A stretch of DNA of 26,261 nt from assembly GCF_016612535.1 (NCBI RefSeq), contig NZ_JAENXS010000009.1, positions 1 through 26,261 on the forward strand, in the 5' to 3' direction. Position numbers and translations under genes: made by a program. Below, one piece after another: positions 7,379-15,950 of the stretch. Source of the stretch: Bradyrhizobium diazoefficiens (GTDB lineage Bacteria; Pseudomonadota; Alphaproteobacteria; Rhizobiales; Xanthobacteraceae). A model generated the notes under the pieces. That model was not told where the DNA came from and did no database searches. It saw only the letters and a program-made list of their open reading frames with translations. How positions within the stretch are numbered: the first letter of the stretch is position 1; each line of letters begins with the position of its first letter.

Positions 7379-9475
7379 GTGTCGAAAGCAAGATTGATGA
7401 CAAAATCGCAAGCTGGAAGGCCGACGCTCTCCGCTCCCGATGATGATCCCTATCTCTGGCTCGAAGAGATAGACGGCGGACGCGCGCTAAATTTTGTCGA
7501 GCGGCAGAACGGCAGGACGTTGCGGGCTTTCGGCGGAGCGGGTTTCGAGCGGGATCGCGATGCGCTGGCTTCGATCTATAATCGATCGGACAATATTCCC
7601 TATGTCGGCCGGCGTGGCGATCATCTGTACAATTTCTGGAGGGACGCCAGCAACCCACGCGGCCTGTGGCGGGTGACCACACTGGACGAATTTCGCAAGC
7701 CGAATCCCTCCTGGGAAACCTTGCTCGATATCGACCAGCTCGCGGCAAAGGAAGGCGAGGACTGGCTCTTGAACTCAATGGCCTCGCTGCCAGGAGATCA
7801 TCCACGAATCATTTTGAGCCTGTCGCGCGGCGGAAGCGATGCTGTCAGCCTGCGCGAATTCGACCTTAACACGAAAGACTTTGTGGCCGACGGCTTCACG
7901 TTGCCGGAGGCCAAGAGTGGCGCCACCTGGGTCGATCCCGACACGCTACTTTTGTCCAGCGCACATGGCAACGGCATGGCAACGACGGCCGGCTATTCCA
8001 GGACCGTGCGATTGTGGCGCCGTGGCGAGCCTGTGGAGCGCGCCACCGTCGTGTTCGAGACCACGCCAGATCGGATGTGGGCTTGTTGCGAAGTCGACCG
8101 GACCGGACCATTGCCACGTGTCTGGTTCGTCGATCACCTGGATTTCTTCAACTCCGACGTCTGGCTCGGAACCGAAACCGGGGCGGGCGTGAAGCTCGAC
8201 CTTCCCTCCGACATCTGGCTGCGGGTGCACCGGGACTGGCTCGTCGTCAAGCTGCGCTCAGCATGGAGCATTGCCGGCGTCACCCATCCGCCCGATACTG
8301 TGCTTGGGATGTGGCTGTCTGCCTTTCTGGCCGGCGATCGCAACTTCAAGGTCGTTTTCGCGCCGGGGCCGCGCCGGGCACTGCAGGGATTGTTCTGGGC
8401 CGACGACAAACTCGTTCTTTCCATTCTCGACGAGCTACGCCCAGTATTCGAGACTTGCACGCCTTCATCCGCCGGCTGGAGCCACGAGAATTTGCGCGGG
8501 CTGCCCGGCATCGGCGTGGTCGACGTGTGGCCCCTTGATCGTGATCCAACCGAAAGCAACGGCGACCTTCTCGCAACCGTGCAGGATCCGCTCACGTCAC
8601 CTTCACTGATGTTGATCGAACGCAGCATCTCCAGCCCGATCGTGCTGAAGCAGGCGCCAAAGACGTTTAGCGCCGAGGGCCTCGTGGTCACGCAGCACGA
8701 GGCGATCTCGACCGATGGCGAGCGGATACCCTATGTACAGACCGGTCCAGCCGCGGAGACCGGCAACGCGCCGGTCCATATAAGCGGTTATGGCGGCTTT
8801 GGGCTCTCGGTGAGGCCGTACTACAATGCGGCCCTTGGCAAGCTTTGGCTGGAGCGTGGTGGCACCACGGTACAGGCAAACCTGCGCGGTGGGGGCGAGT
8901 TCGGCACACGCTGGCACGATGCCGGGCGGCTTGCCGGCAAGACACTATCGCACGATGACTTCGCGGCCGTAGCCGCCGATCTGGTGCGCCGCGGCGTGAC
9001 TGAGCCGAGGCGGATAGCCGCCGAAAGCGGGTCGAACGGCGGCATCCTCATCAGCAACATGCTCACGCGCTATCCTGCGCGGTTCGGCGCATTGTTTTGC
9101 ACGATTCCGCTGATCGACATGCGCCGGTACACAAAGCTGCTGGCTGGAGCGAGCTGGATCGCGGAATATGGTGATCCCGACAAACCTGAGGAGTGGGAAT
9201 GGCTCAAGACTTATTCCGCTTATCATGCAGCCAAACCGGGCCAACGCTATCCGTCGATTCTGATTGCCACCACGCGGCGGGACGATCGGGTTCATCCGGG
9301 GCACGCCCGCAAGATGGTAGCGAAACTGCAGGTGATGGGCTACGAGGCCTATTTCTACGAAGCAGACGGGGGCGGCCACGGCTATGGCAGGGACAACAAG
9401 GAGCATGCCAGCTTTCAGGTGCTTGGCTTTCAGTTCCTGAAGAGCAAGATCGGATGGTTGGACGATCAGGCCTAA
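7379..9475 (+). CDS. Prolyl oligopeptidase family serine peptidase (S9A)
   Basis: This is a large serine peptidase of family S9A (prolyl oligopeptidase / oligopeptidase B group), which cuts short peptides. The N-terminus starts the usual way (DDDPYLWLEEIDGGRALNFV), followed by a seven-bladed propeller (about residues 60-400) and an alpha/beta-hydrolase domain. The catalytic triad is visible: S552 in ESGSNGG (GxSxG type), Asp in RRDDRVHPGH, and His in GGGHGYG near the C-terminus. At 698 residues it is full length. I start at GTG 7379 because AGGAG ends 5 bp before it; an upstream ATG at 7319 has no such site. There is no signal peptide, so it is probably cytoplasmic. It stands alone, divergent from the M16 operon. 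Whether it is proline-specific cannot be told from sequence. Confidence 0.92.
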   Translation: MSKARLMTKSQAGRPTLSAPDDDPYLWLEEIDGGRALNFVERQNGRTLRAFGGAGFERDRDALASIYNRSDNIPYVGRRGDHLYNFWRDASNPRGLWRVTTLDEFRKPNPSWETLLDIDQLAAKEGEDWLLNSMASLPGDHPRIILSLSRGGSDAVSLREFDLNTKDFVADGFTLPEAKSGATWVDPDTLLLSSAHGNGMATTAGYSRTVRLWRRGEPVERATVVFETTPDRMWACCEVDRTGPLPRVWFVDHLDFFNSDVWLGTETGAGVKLDLPSDIWLRVHRDWLVVKLRSAWSIAGVTHPPDTVLGMWLSAFLAGDRNFKVVFAPGPRRALQGLFWADDKLVLSILDELRPVFETCTPSSAGWSHENLRGLPGIGVVDVWPLDRDPTESNGDLLATVQDPLTSPSLMLIERSISSPIVLKQAPKTFSAEGLVVTQHEAISTDGERIPYVQTGPAAETGNAPVHISGYGGFGLSVRPYYNAALGKLWLERGGTTVQANLRGGGEFGTRWHDAGRLAGKTLSHDDFAAVAADLVRRGVTEPRRIAAESGSNGGILISNMLTRYPARFGALFCTIPLIDMRRYTKLLAGASWIAEYGDPDKPEEWEWLKTYSAYHAAKPGQRYPSILIATTRRDDRVHPGHARKMVAKLQVMGYEAYFYEADGGGHGYGRDNKEHASFQVLGFQFLKSKIGWLDDQA

Positions 9476-10663
9476 GCGAGCTTCACACTCAGGTATGGCG
9501 AGTGCTGATCGAGCGAGACTGAAATGTCAGGCGCAGAAAAGAGAAGCAGTGCCGTGACTGCTCCAGGCTCTGGCGAGGTGAGAACGGCGTGCGCAGCTAG
9601 CCGAGAGCGACAGCCGATAGGACCTCAGCAAGGACATGCTCACGCCGTCTACGCATCGAAGACTGGGCCGAAAACGGCATTGCCGGAGCCAATCCGAAAA
9701 AACACGGCAATGCCCATAGAACGTCTTCGCGGGATTTTGGCGCAAGGCGTCGGGTCCTGCTTCGGCAGTCCGAAAAAGAGCGCGAAAGCGGAGCGTCCGC
9801 ATCATCGCCGCGCCTGCGCAGGCGTGTGTGCTTCCTGGTCGGCAAATTCGCCGCTGAATTTCCCAAGATGGTCTGGCGTAACGCCGCCGCGGCCCACACC
9901 GCGGCACGTCACAGCTGGCCGCCCTTGAGTGATGCGCGAAGAGTAAGTTCAACCAAGACAAGCATGACTTCGAGCGGAGAACCAGGATCAATGAAATGGC
10001 GCAAGATGCTGTCTCGACCAAAGCTCCCTTGGCACTTGCCAGGCGGTGATGCTTTCATGCGGCAACAAACGATCCGTTGGTCGTAAATATAAGAAAGCTG
10101 GTTTTCCAACCACGACAAAAAAGAGTGCGTCTTCGACTCGCGCCGTAGTTCATTCTCTGAGACTATCGCCCAATGGCTCGTTCGTCGCGGTACACTGATG
10201 AGATCGAAGGATCCTTCGACGAGCTCGACAACTCCGAGTCACACGGCACGATCCGACGTGCGCGTCGCTTTTTGGCCTAACTCACATCGGGTCCGCATGC
10301 TGTCACCACCGATCGCGAAATGCCCCATAAACGATTGTTTGGCGCCGCATTAAAACAGCCGAGGGCCTGCTCGCATGGAGCAAAATGCGACCTGCGTCGA
10401 TCGGTCGCCAGTCTGATCGAGCTCATTGAGCTCGTAGCAGTGCGGCCGGCGACATCGAAAGCTCGCGCAGGTCGCTGAGGAGGCGGGTTTGATTAAACGT
10501 TGAGCCGTCACCGTCAGCTAGGAGCCAAGCGGAGATCTGGCGACCTCTCAATGGTGTGAGCGAAGGCGTCATTGGACCTTCAAATTGTCAGCGTATCTAC
10601 TTTTGGTTGTTGGCTGCGGCGGCTCCGTTCCTTGCCGCTGAAATGCGTGGTGGAGGATGTGAC
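9476..10663. other. 1.2-kb gene-poor region
   Basis: No gene here can be supported. Overlapping open frames on both strands (for example 9524-9928 plus, 9527-10021 minus) have no known family. Structural features seen are a 10-bp inverted repeat GGCATTGCCG / CGGCAATGCC (9676-9685 and 9705-9714), a 14-bp palindrome CGCCTGCGCAGGCG (9811-9824), a hairpin GCCGCGG / CCGCGGC (9886-9905), and a palindrome CGAGCTCATTGAGCTCG (10418-10434). A 35-codon frame at 10173-10280 begins MARSSRYTDEIEGSFDELD and could be a small or truncated gene. Near 10350, RIKTAEGLLAWSK resembles the start of an XRE helix-turn-helix protein but breaks off. The region looks like decayed accessory DNA. Confidence 0.4.
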
Positions 10664-11224
10664 ATGGTGAGGACGTGTGAGGTTTCGGTCGACGATGCCG
10701 CAACGGTGACTCGGATGGTCAGTGCTCTGCTTGCCGAACTTGGGGCCGGTCACCTGGAGGCCGGAGTAGATAGTCAACTGGTTGCAGAACTGCTTGCCAT
10801 GAAGGAGCGCATCTCGGGGTTTCTTGCTTTTACGGAGGAACACCCTGTCGGCCTCATCATGCTATCGGAAAGCGCCGCCCTCTTTGCCCGCGGAACCTAC
10901 GGCATTATCACTGAGCTCTACGTGGTGCCGGAGCAGCGATCATCTGGTGTTGCGATGGCGCTCATCGACGCGGCCGTTACCCTTGGGACAACAAAAGGCT
11001 GGGGCCAACTCGAAGTGGGAGCGCCAAGGCAGCCGATCTGGAACCGCAGTCCCAACTCAGCATTGTACTTGAAGCTCGGCTTCTCAGAGATTGGCCCGCG
11101 CCTCAAATTGCCGTTGCACGGCCCAGCTCAGGGTAGCCCTGCGGCTCCAACCCGACTGGAGCCTCGGCGGCGCCGCGCACCACGACGCCGTATCCCGGAC
11201 TCAACCGTTGCAACATTTGCATAA
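10664..11224 (+). CDS. GNAT-family N-acetyltransferase
   Basis: This 186-residue protein has the GNAT fold, which transfers an acetyl group from acetyl-CoA to an amine on a small molecule or protein. The acetyl-CoA-binding motif A is seen as ITELYVVPEQRSSGVAMALIDAA (two pieces: beta-strand ITELYVVP, then the pyrophosphate loop QRSSGVA). The late motif NSALYLKLGFSEIG is the typical motif B, where the Tyr is often the general acid. I start at ATG 10664, which has GGAGG 7 bp upstream; the frame is open from GTG 10556 but that extension is unlike the family. The domain ends near residue 150. The last ~30 residues are Arg- and Pro-rich (EPRRRRAPRRR) and may be read-through into non-coding DNA after loss of the original stop. 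The substrate is unknown. Confidence 0.82.
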   Translation: MVRTCEVSVDDAATVTRMVSALLAELGAGHLEAGVDSQLVAELLAMKERISGFLAFTEEHPVGLIMLSESAALFARGTYGIITELYVVPEQRSSGVAMALIDAAVTLGTTKGWGQLEVGAPRQPIWNRSPNSALYLKLGFSEIGPRLKLPLHGPAQGSPAAPTRLEPRRRRAPRRRIPDSTVATFA

Positions 11225-12432
11225 ATTGTGTGTAGCACTTACGCGGATTGTGGCGACTATATCTCGCCGTCAAGCGCGCTTGATCTCTCACGGGGCAAGG
11301 CAGACATGCCCATATTGCTGCCTTGCGCGACCAGATCAGGTATGGGCCCTAGCTGAGCCCCTCTACATTCTTAATTGAAGCCTACGAACGTGAAGGGCCT
11401 CAGCTGAGCCATCCTCTTAAGAGCCGGAACTCCGATGGCGACTTCTGTCTGACAACTCAATTTCGGATTTGGCCGGCCTGGACGATCAATCGGCACCGGA
11501 TCGATTCCTGCGCTGGCGTATGCGTAGGATGTCCTCGTGGCGGCAGGATGTGTCCTGATGCTGTACCCAGCTCGCGATGATGGCTCATGCACCGGTAGAT
11601 TCGGAAATGAGCGTCGCGCGTCCCGGCCCGTGATCAAAAAGCTCGTCGGCAAATGATTGCGGATAGTTTGCATTCTTATCGAAGTTGCGGAAGCGGCACA
11701 TCCCCAACACCAATCAGATGCGAGATAACGATTGCGGCACGCGCCATCGGGCTCGTCACGTAAGCCCCCATTACGCCAATGAAATTAGACCCGAGACAAA
11801 TCATGCAGCCTGCGCTTTTCTGTTCACATTGCAGCTTTTGTGCGTGAGTCTGCGTTTTGCGCAAAAAAGCGTTGAACGAGCGAGCCGGCGACGAGGAGCG
11901 CTGGATTGCAGTCCCACGATCCCTTCATGCAGCTGACCATTCGACGGCCAAAGCGCAAGCAGAAGCAGTATTTGACTGCGCGCAAAAATGCCGGCATTTC
12001 CAACAACTGGCTGAACGCGACCGACCGTCCGCGCAAGCCAATTGGATACTCAGATATGCGAGAGCGAGGATTGAGCCCCTGGTCTTGAACCGCTCCAGGC
12101 TTGTTTGCGGCGACGACGGGCCGGCGAGGAGACGAGGCGCTCCCAATAGCGCTTGTCTGAAAGGAGATCACTGGAGCTCGACGAGCGCGAGCTTGCCAAG
12201 ATGGCACTCCGTTAGGCACCGCTCATCCGCTGGGTCGCAGCTCCGGATCATTCAGCTTCAACGAAGTATGGATTACGGGGCTCGCCGCGCCGGCTGTCAA
12301 TGGGTCTCATGAGACCAAGCGATCGGACAAAGTTGCGCAAACGATGCGCTCTCGGTCCCCAAGATCTCTTGACCATCACCCTTTATCGCGTCACGAGAAA
12401 AACCAACACGGATGAGAATGGCAGGCTGACGG
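11225..12432. other. 1.2-kb gene-poor region
   Basis: No convincing gene is present. A minus-strand frame at 11676-11864 (TTG start) contains a hydrophobic stretch (MARAAIVISHLIGVGDVP) but has no homologue I recognise. A plus-strand frame at 11857-12312 contains CAQKCRHFQQLAERDRPSAQ, which faintly resembles small Cys/Arg-rich rhizobial proteins of the pattern RAxECRxLAE, and may be a relic. I see no clear promoter, terminator or repeat. Confidence 0.35.
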
Positions 12433-12957
12433 ATGACGAATGTGATTGATGAACCGAGCAGCTTGGAACCACCGCCCGTCTTGCACAGGTCGTCAAGACG
12501 GTTTGCGTCGTTTTTCGCGCTCGCGGCCGTATCCATCGGCCTGTGTGCCGGAGCAGCCTATTTCTGGACCAATGCTGAAGAAATTTTCGAGAAGCCGTCG
12601 GTTGGCGAAGTCGTCCCAACGACAAGCCTGTCACCTGAAGATAGGGAGGCACTCTTGGAGATTCGGTCCGAGCAGCAGAAGGCTAGTGATCAAATTCGAG
12701 AGATCAATCGTAACATCGGCACGCAGCAAGACGACTTGAAACGGATGGCGGATCAGATCGAGGCGCTGACATCGAGAATTGAGTCGTTGCAGAAACCGAC
12801 CGTCCCATCCTCCGTTCTTCTGGCTCCTTCATCTCCGCCGCCAGCCCCACCCGTTTCGAGGCCGGCCAAGCGAGTGGTCCAACCCGCCAAACCAGAAGGG
12901 CCGGTCTCGGTCGGGGGCGCGCCACTGATCTCCGAACCGAGCACGAACCAGCGTTAA
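12433..12957 (+). CDS. Membrane-anchored coiled-coil protein of unknown function
   Basis: This is a 174-residue protein I cannot assign to a named family. Its layout is clear: a short cytoplasmic N-terminus, one membrane segment (about residues 25-46, FASFFALAAVSIGLCAGAAY), a charged coiled coil (about 68-120, with heptad-like EIRSEQQKASDQIREINRNI and MADQIEALTSRIESLQK), and a Pro/Ala-rich C-terminal tail (PPPAPPVSRPAKR). This is the layout of periplasm-facing single-pass proteins that act as spacers or partners in envelope complexes. Codon use and the steady pattern suggest a real gene. The ribosome site is weak (GGCTGACGG). It sits 1.2 kb after the acetyltransferase and is followed 9 bp later by a 50-codon frame. 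Confidence 0.68.
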   Translation: MTNVIDEPSSLEPPPVLHRSSRRFASFFALAAVSIGLCAGAAYFWTNAEEIFEKPSVGEVVPTTSLSPEDREALLEIRSEQQKASDQIREINRNIGTQQDDLKRMADQIEALTSRIESLQKPTVPSSVLLAPSSPPPAPPVSRPAKRVVQPAKPEGPVSVGGAPLISEPSTNQR

Positions 12958-12966
12958 TGTCGGGCG

Positions 12967-13119
12967 ATGCCTTTCTGGTGGACGGGATCGCGTTTTGGCG
13001 AACCAAAGACTGGCAGCGCGACGTCGGCCAACGAAATGGAGATCGAGGACGGCGTCATTCGGGTCCATGTCTTCGGAGAAGAGGATATCCAGCCCTTCAC
13101 CGACTTCAGTATGGACTAG
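12967..13119 (+). CDS. Small hypothetical protein (50 residues), possibly truncated
   Basis: An open frame with ATG at 12967 and TAG at 13117-13119 lies just downstream of the coiled-coil gene. The second half reads MEIEDGVIRVHVFGEEDIQPF, which has the alternating hydrophobic/acidic pattern of a real beta-rich domain. A second frame that overlaps the stop continues LVIDFVRMDKENPARREHF from 13116, so this may be the 5' part of a longer gene broken by a frameshift near 13115. I do not recognise the family. Confidence 0.3.
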   Translation: MPFWWTGSRFGEPKTGSATSANEMEIEDGVIRVHVFGEEDIQPFTDFSMD

Positions 13120-13295
13120 TGATCGACTTCGTCCGCATGGACAAGGAAAATCCCGCGAGGCGCGAGCACTTCAGCCAGAATAGTCCAATCAGGCTACGCC
13201 CTGTGCGGATGCGTACTCTCAAATCCGGTGACGCGATATGTCATTGATCGCCGCGTGCTGTGGTTAACCAGCCACGTGTTCGAGCTCAGGCGAAT

Positions 13296-14204
13296 CTATG
13301 CTATGCGGGACGCCTCCTGCAAAAAAATGCTCCGCAGCCAAATGCTGGCCGGATCAGCGTTGTGAAGTGCAGGCCACTGGACGGCCTCGGTGAAGGCAAA
13401 AACCGGCAGCGGAGCTTGGATCTTTCGCAAGGGCATTGTGTTCTCGAAATGCTTGAACATCCTCGATGGCATTGTCGCTATACGATCAGTCCCCATTATC
13501 AACGGCGGAATCAAGCTGAAGCCCGGCACAGCAACCTCAATGCGAATCTTGAGATCGTGCTCGACCAAGAGCCATTCATCGAACGAAGGTCTGATCGTCC
13601 GCCCAAATTTGGCCGCAACCTGCCCAGTCGACAGGTATCTCTCTAATGTAATCGGCTTATTTAGCTGCTTGTTCATGCGGCAGCCGACGTACACGTAGCT
13701 TTCGTCAAACAGCGGCATTTTGGGATGCGTTCGCGACATGAACAGTTCCGGACAAACTAAGAAGTCAATCTCACCGCGCCGGAGAAGCTGATCGGGGTCC
13801 TCTTCGGGTGGCAGCAAGTCGAAAGAGACGGCGGGAGCTTCCTGCGCGACGCGGTCCACGACCTTTCGAAGAAACACGGTCATCATGAAATCGGAAAGGA
13901 TGATCTTGAAGCGGCGATTCGATTCGGCCGGCTTGAAGCCGTCAGGAGAAATAATGGAGAGTTGGATGTGCGACAGAGCCTCGCGAACTGGGGCAGCAAG
14001 CGCTTCGGCTCGCGGCGTAGGAACAAGCTTGCGACCCATCATGGTAAAAAGCTCGTCGTGGAAATAGGTGCGCAACCTCGCCACGGCCGCGCTCATGGCC
14101 GGCTGACTCAGGTTGATTCGCCGCGCGGCCGCGGTGAGGTTCGGCTCTGTCATGAGAGCGTCGAACGCGACGAGAAGATTTAGATCAAGACCGTTGAAAC
14201 GCAT
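13296..14204 (-). CDS. nodD: NodD-type LysR transcriptional regulator
   Basis: This 302-residue LysR-family protein is of the NodD group, which senses plant flavonoids and activates nod genes by binding nod boxes. The N-terminus [18 protein letters not shown] and the winged-helix recognition segment [15 protein letters not shown] (about residues 31-45) are characteristic of NodD. The effector domain keeps NodD landmarks such as [37 protein letters not shown] and [12 protein letters not shown]. The length is close to that of other NodD proteins. The ATG lies 12 bp from a nod box (14216-14262) that reads away from it, the classical divergent arrangement in which NodD occupies a site next to its own promoter. 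No nodABC follows on the other side. It is therefore probably an extra NodD copy whose flavonoid response may differ from the main one; which paralogue it is cannot be told here. Confidence 0.9.
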   Translation of the reverse strand: MRFNGLDLNLLVAFDALMTEPNLTAAARRINLSQPAMSAAVARLRTYFHDELFTMMGRKLVPTPRAEALAAPVREALSHIQLSIISPDGFKPAESNRRFKIILSDFMMTVFLRKVVDRVAQEAPAVSFDLLPPEEDPDQLLRRGEIDFLVCPELFMSRTHPKMPLFDESYVYVGCRMNKQLNKPITLERYLSTGQVAAKFGRTIRPSFDEWLLVEHDLKIRIEVAVPGFSLIPPLIMGTDRIATMPSRMFKHFENTMPLRKIQAPLPVFAFTEAVQWPALHNADPASIWLRSIFLQEASRIA

Positions 14205-14215
14205 GGCGCGAATTT

Positions 14216-14262
14216 ATCCATCGTGTCGATGTGCTCCATCCAAACAATCGATTTTACCTACT
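14216..14262 (+). promoter_or_regulatory. nod box 1
   Basis: This is a 47-bp nod box reading rightwards. Recognisable blocks are ATCCAT (14216-14221), GATG (14228-14231) and ATCCAAACAATCGATTTTAC (14238-14257), with only the last few bases after TTTACC departing from the usual CAATC. NodD binds such elements and activates transcription starting about 25-30 bp downstream on the plus strand. It is adjacent to the nodD start on the minus strand. No nod operon lies immediately downstream. Confidence 0.88.
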
Positions 14263-14663
14263 CTCGGGAGTTGCGGCAAATCTTGGATGGAGAGTTAGAG
14301 TCGAGACATAGCAGGATGATGACGAACTGCTGCACGCAAACCTTGGTATAGCTTTCCCAACCCTTCGTATATCAGCTACTTGCTTCCGTACAATCGAAGA
14401 GCCCTCCGACTTCGCTTTGGAGTTGCCGCGAAAGGCGAGCAGGCGACTGCAGTGTTCAACTGGATCCGCAAGCCGGCAAAGGAGTCGCGAACGATTCCTG
14501 AGTGCAGAAGGACTTTTGAAATCCACAGGCAATGGCCGGTGATCGCGAGGCATGTGAAGAACCGAAAGCGCTGTCGCACCGCGACCGCCGGACGCAGGGC
14601 TGTCACGGGCGGCCACTGCAAACCCCATAGACGTCGGACAACTCGGCATGTTGTGTGCGATCC
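14263..14663. other. Region downstream of nod box 1 without a recognisable gene
   Basis: The 400 bp downstream of nod box 1 on the plus strand contain a frame at 14380-14667 with a TTG start and no known family, and unlikely frames on the minus strand. I found no trace of nodA, nodY or any other Nod-factor gene. Transcription from the nod box would run into the 3' end of the minus-strand ammonia-lyase gene. Confidence 0.45.
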
Positions 14664-15860
14664 TTAGCCGGTTCTGCCGGTCAAGTCCTCGGGGCGAGCG
14701 CCCACGAGTTTCTCATAGAGCGCTGGATCAGTCGCGCCCTCGGTATTGATCAGGAAGACACAGGCATTTGACTTCAGCCCGATCTCCGCACGCAGCGCTG
14801 GATCGCCCGCCACCTTTGCCAATCCGGCGAGACCGACTGCGCCACTTTCGCCGGCGACGATCGCCGGGTCGCCGTTGACGGGATAAGCAAGCTGCTTCAT
14901 CATCGTAACGGCCTCGGCATCATCGACGGTCATAAAGGCATCGGCAACGCGTGAGAGGATGCGCCAGGCAACAAGTGATGGCTCGTAGCATTCAAGCATC
15001 GCCATAACAGTTGGTCTGTCGTGCGGCACCTTCACGATCTGGCCGGCCTTGGCGCTCTCGAGAAGGCAGGCCGCTCGATCCGGCTCCACCACAGTGAAGA
15101 AGGGCCTGTCCTTTCCGAATACAAGCGAAAAATGAGCGGCAGTCGCCGCTGCGATGCCGCCAACACCGGCCTGGACAAACACGTGGGTTGGAGGCTTCGG
15201 CAGTGCTGCAAGGGCCTCACGAAGCAATGCCGTATAGCCTTGCATAACGAGGTGAGGAATCCGTTCGTACCCTGGCCAAGATGTGTCTGAGACCACAATC
15301 CAGCCCCGTTCGCTGGCGATTTTCGATGCCGACGCAACGGAATCATCGTAATTGCCCTGAACACGTTCGATACGGGCACCATATCGCGCGATCCCTCGGC
15401 AGCGCTCATCGCTGACTCTAGCATGAACAAAGATGACGCAGTTTGCGCCGACGAGTTGCGCGCCTTGTGCGACCGATCGGCCGTGGTTGCCGTCGGTGGC
15501 ACATGTCACGGTGATGCCCGCGGCGACCGTGGCGACCTCCGGCGAGCGCCATTCGGAAATATCCACTGGACGGCCCCACCGTTGCGACGCGAGCCCAAGG
15601 ACGAGCTGTATGACTGCATAGGCCCCACCAAGTGCTTTGAAGCTACCGAGACCCAGTCGTTGTCCTTCGTCCTTGACGTAAATGGATCCGACATCCAGAC
15701 GACACGCAACGGCAGGAAGTGAAACCATCGGGGTAGGGGCCGCTCCCTGCCTGTGCTGGAGAAAGTGCTGCACTGCCAGGGCAGCCTCGACGCCGAGAGC
15801 ATCGGCATCGGAGGAATCGAGCGGCAATCGATAGTCACTGAGGGTATTGCGGAGCAACAT
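14664..15860 (-). CDS. dpaL: Diaminopropionate ammonia-lyase (PLP-dependent)
   Basis: This 398-residue enzyme belongs to the fold-type II PLP family (threonine dehydratase-like), and overall matches diaminopropionate ammonia-lyase, which splits 2,3-diaminopropionate into pyruvate and two ammonia. The PLP lysine is K75 in LGSFKALGGAYA. The substrate-carboxylate segment is TDGNHGRSVA, and the phosphate-binding glycine loop is VQAGVGGIAAA. The region AYPVNGDPAIVAGESGAVGLAG and the C-terminal FLINTEGATDP are typical of DpaL rather than of IlvA or serine dehydratase. It is full length. The ATG at 15860 has a weak ribosome site. The enzyme is cytoplasmic and would release nitrogen and pyruvate from a non-protein amino acid. 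Some legumes make diaminopropionate derivatives, so use of a host compound is possible. It is convergent with nod box 1. A related ammonia-lyase activity cannot be excluded. Confidence 0.85.
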   Translation of the reverse strand: MLLRNTLSDYRLPLDSSDADALGVEAALAVQHFLQHRQGAAPTPMVSLPAVACRLDVGSIYVKDEGQRLGLGSFKALGGAYAVIQLVLGLASQRWGRPVDISEWRSPEVATVAAGITVTCATDGNHGRSVAQGAQLVGANCVIFVHARVSDERCRGIARYGARIERVQGNYDDSVASASKIASERGWIVVSDTSWPGYERIPHLVMQGYTALLREALAALPKPPTHVFVQAGVGGIAAATAAHFSLVFGKDRPFFTVVEPDRAACLLESAKAGQIVKVPHDRPTVMAMLECYEPSLVAWRILSRVADAFMTVDDAEAVTMMKQLAYPVNGDPAIVAGESGAVGLAGLAKVAGDPALRAEIGLKSNACVFLINTEGATDPALYEKLVGARPEDLTGRTG

Positions 15861-15950
15861 GGCGTTATGTTGTGTTGACCAAATTCAGCGGCATACATGC
15901 GATGGCGGGCGGCAGAGCAGAGCGGTTCATTCCATTTCAGGCGCTTGATG

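Noticed and set aside
9524..9928. 134-codon plus-strand frame after the S9 peptidase gene.
   Set aside because: Overlapped by an equally long minus-strand frame, low-complexity Arg/Pro/Ser composition, no ribosome site and no family pattern.
10029..10041. TTGGCACTTGCC as a sigma-54 promoter.
   Set aside because: The -24 and -12 parts are adjacent with no spacer.
10508..10530. GTCAGCTAGGAGCCAAGCGG as a possible tts box for a type III secretion gene.
   Set aside because: The TCG core is replaced and the AAGC half is shifted by one base; the following gene is an acetyltransferase with its own start region further down.
10585..10605. GTCAGCGTATCTACTTTTGG as a second possible tts box.
   Set aside because: Only the first six bases and a few others match; the GAAAGCT half is absent.
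12200..12218. TGGCACTCCGTTAGGC as a sigma-54 promoter for the coiled-coil gene.
   Set aside because: The GG to GC spacing is 11 bp instead of 10, which normally abolishes activity.
14254..14649. 131-codon minus-strand frame downstream of nod box 1.
   Set aside because: Ser/Arg-rich, overlaps the nod box itself, and matches no family; likely chance.
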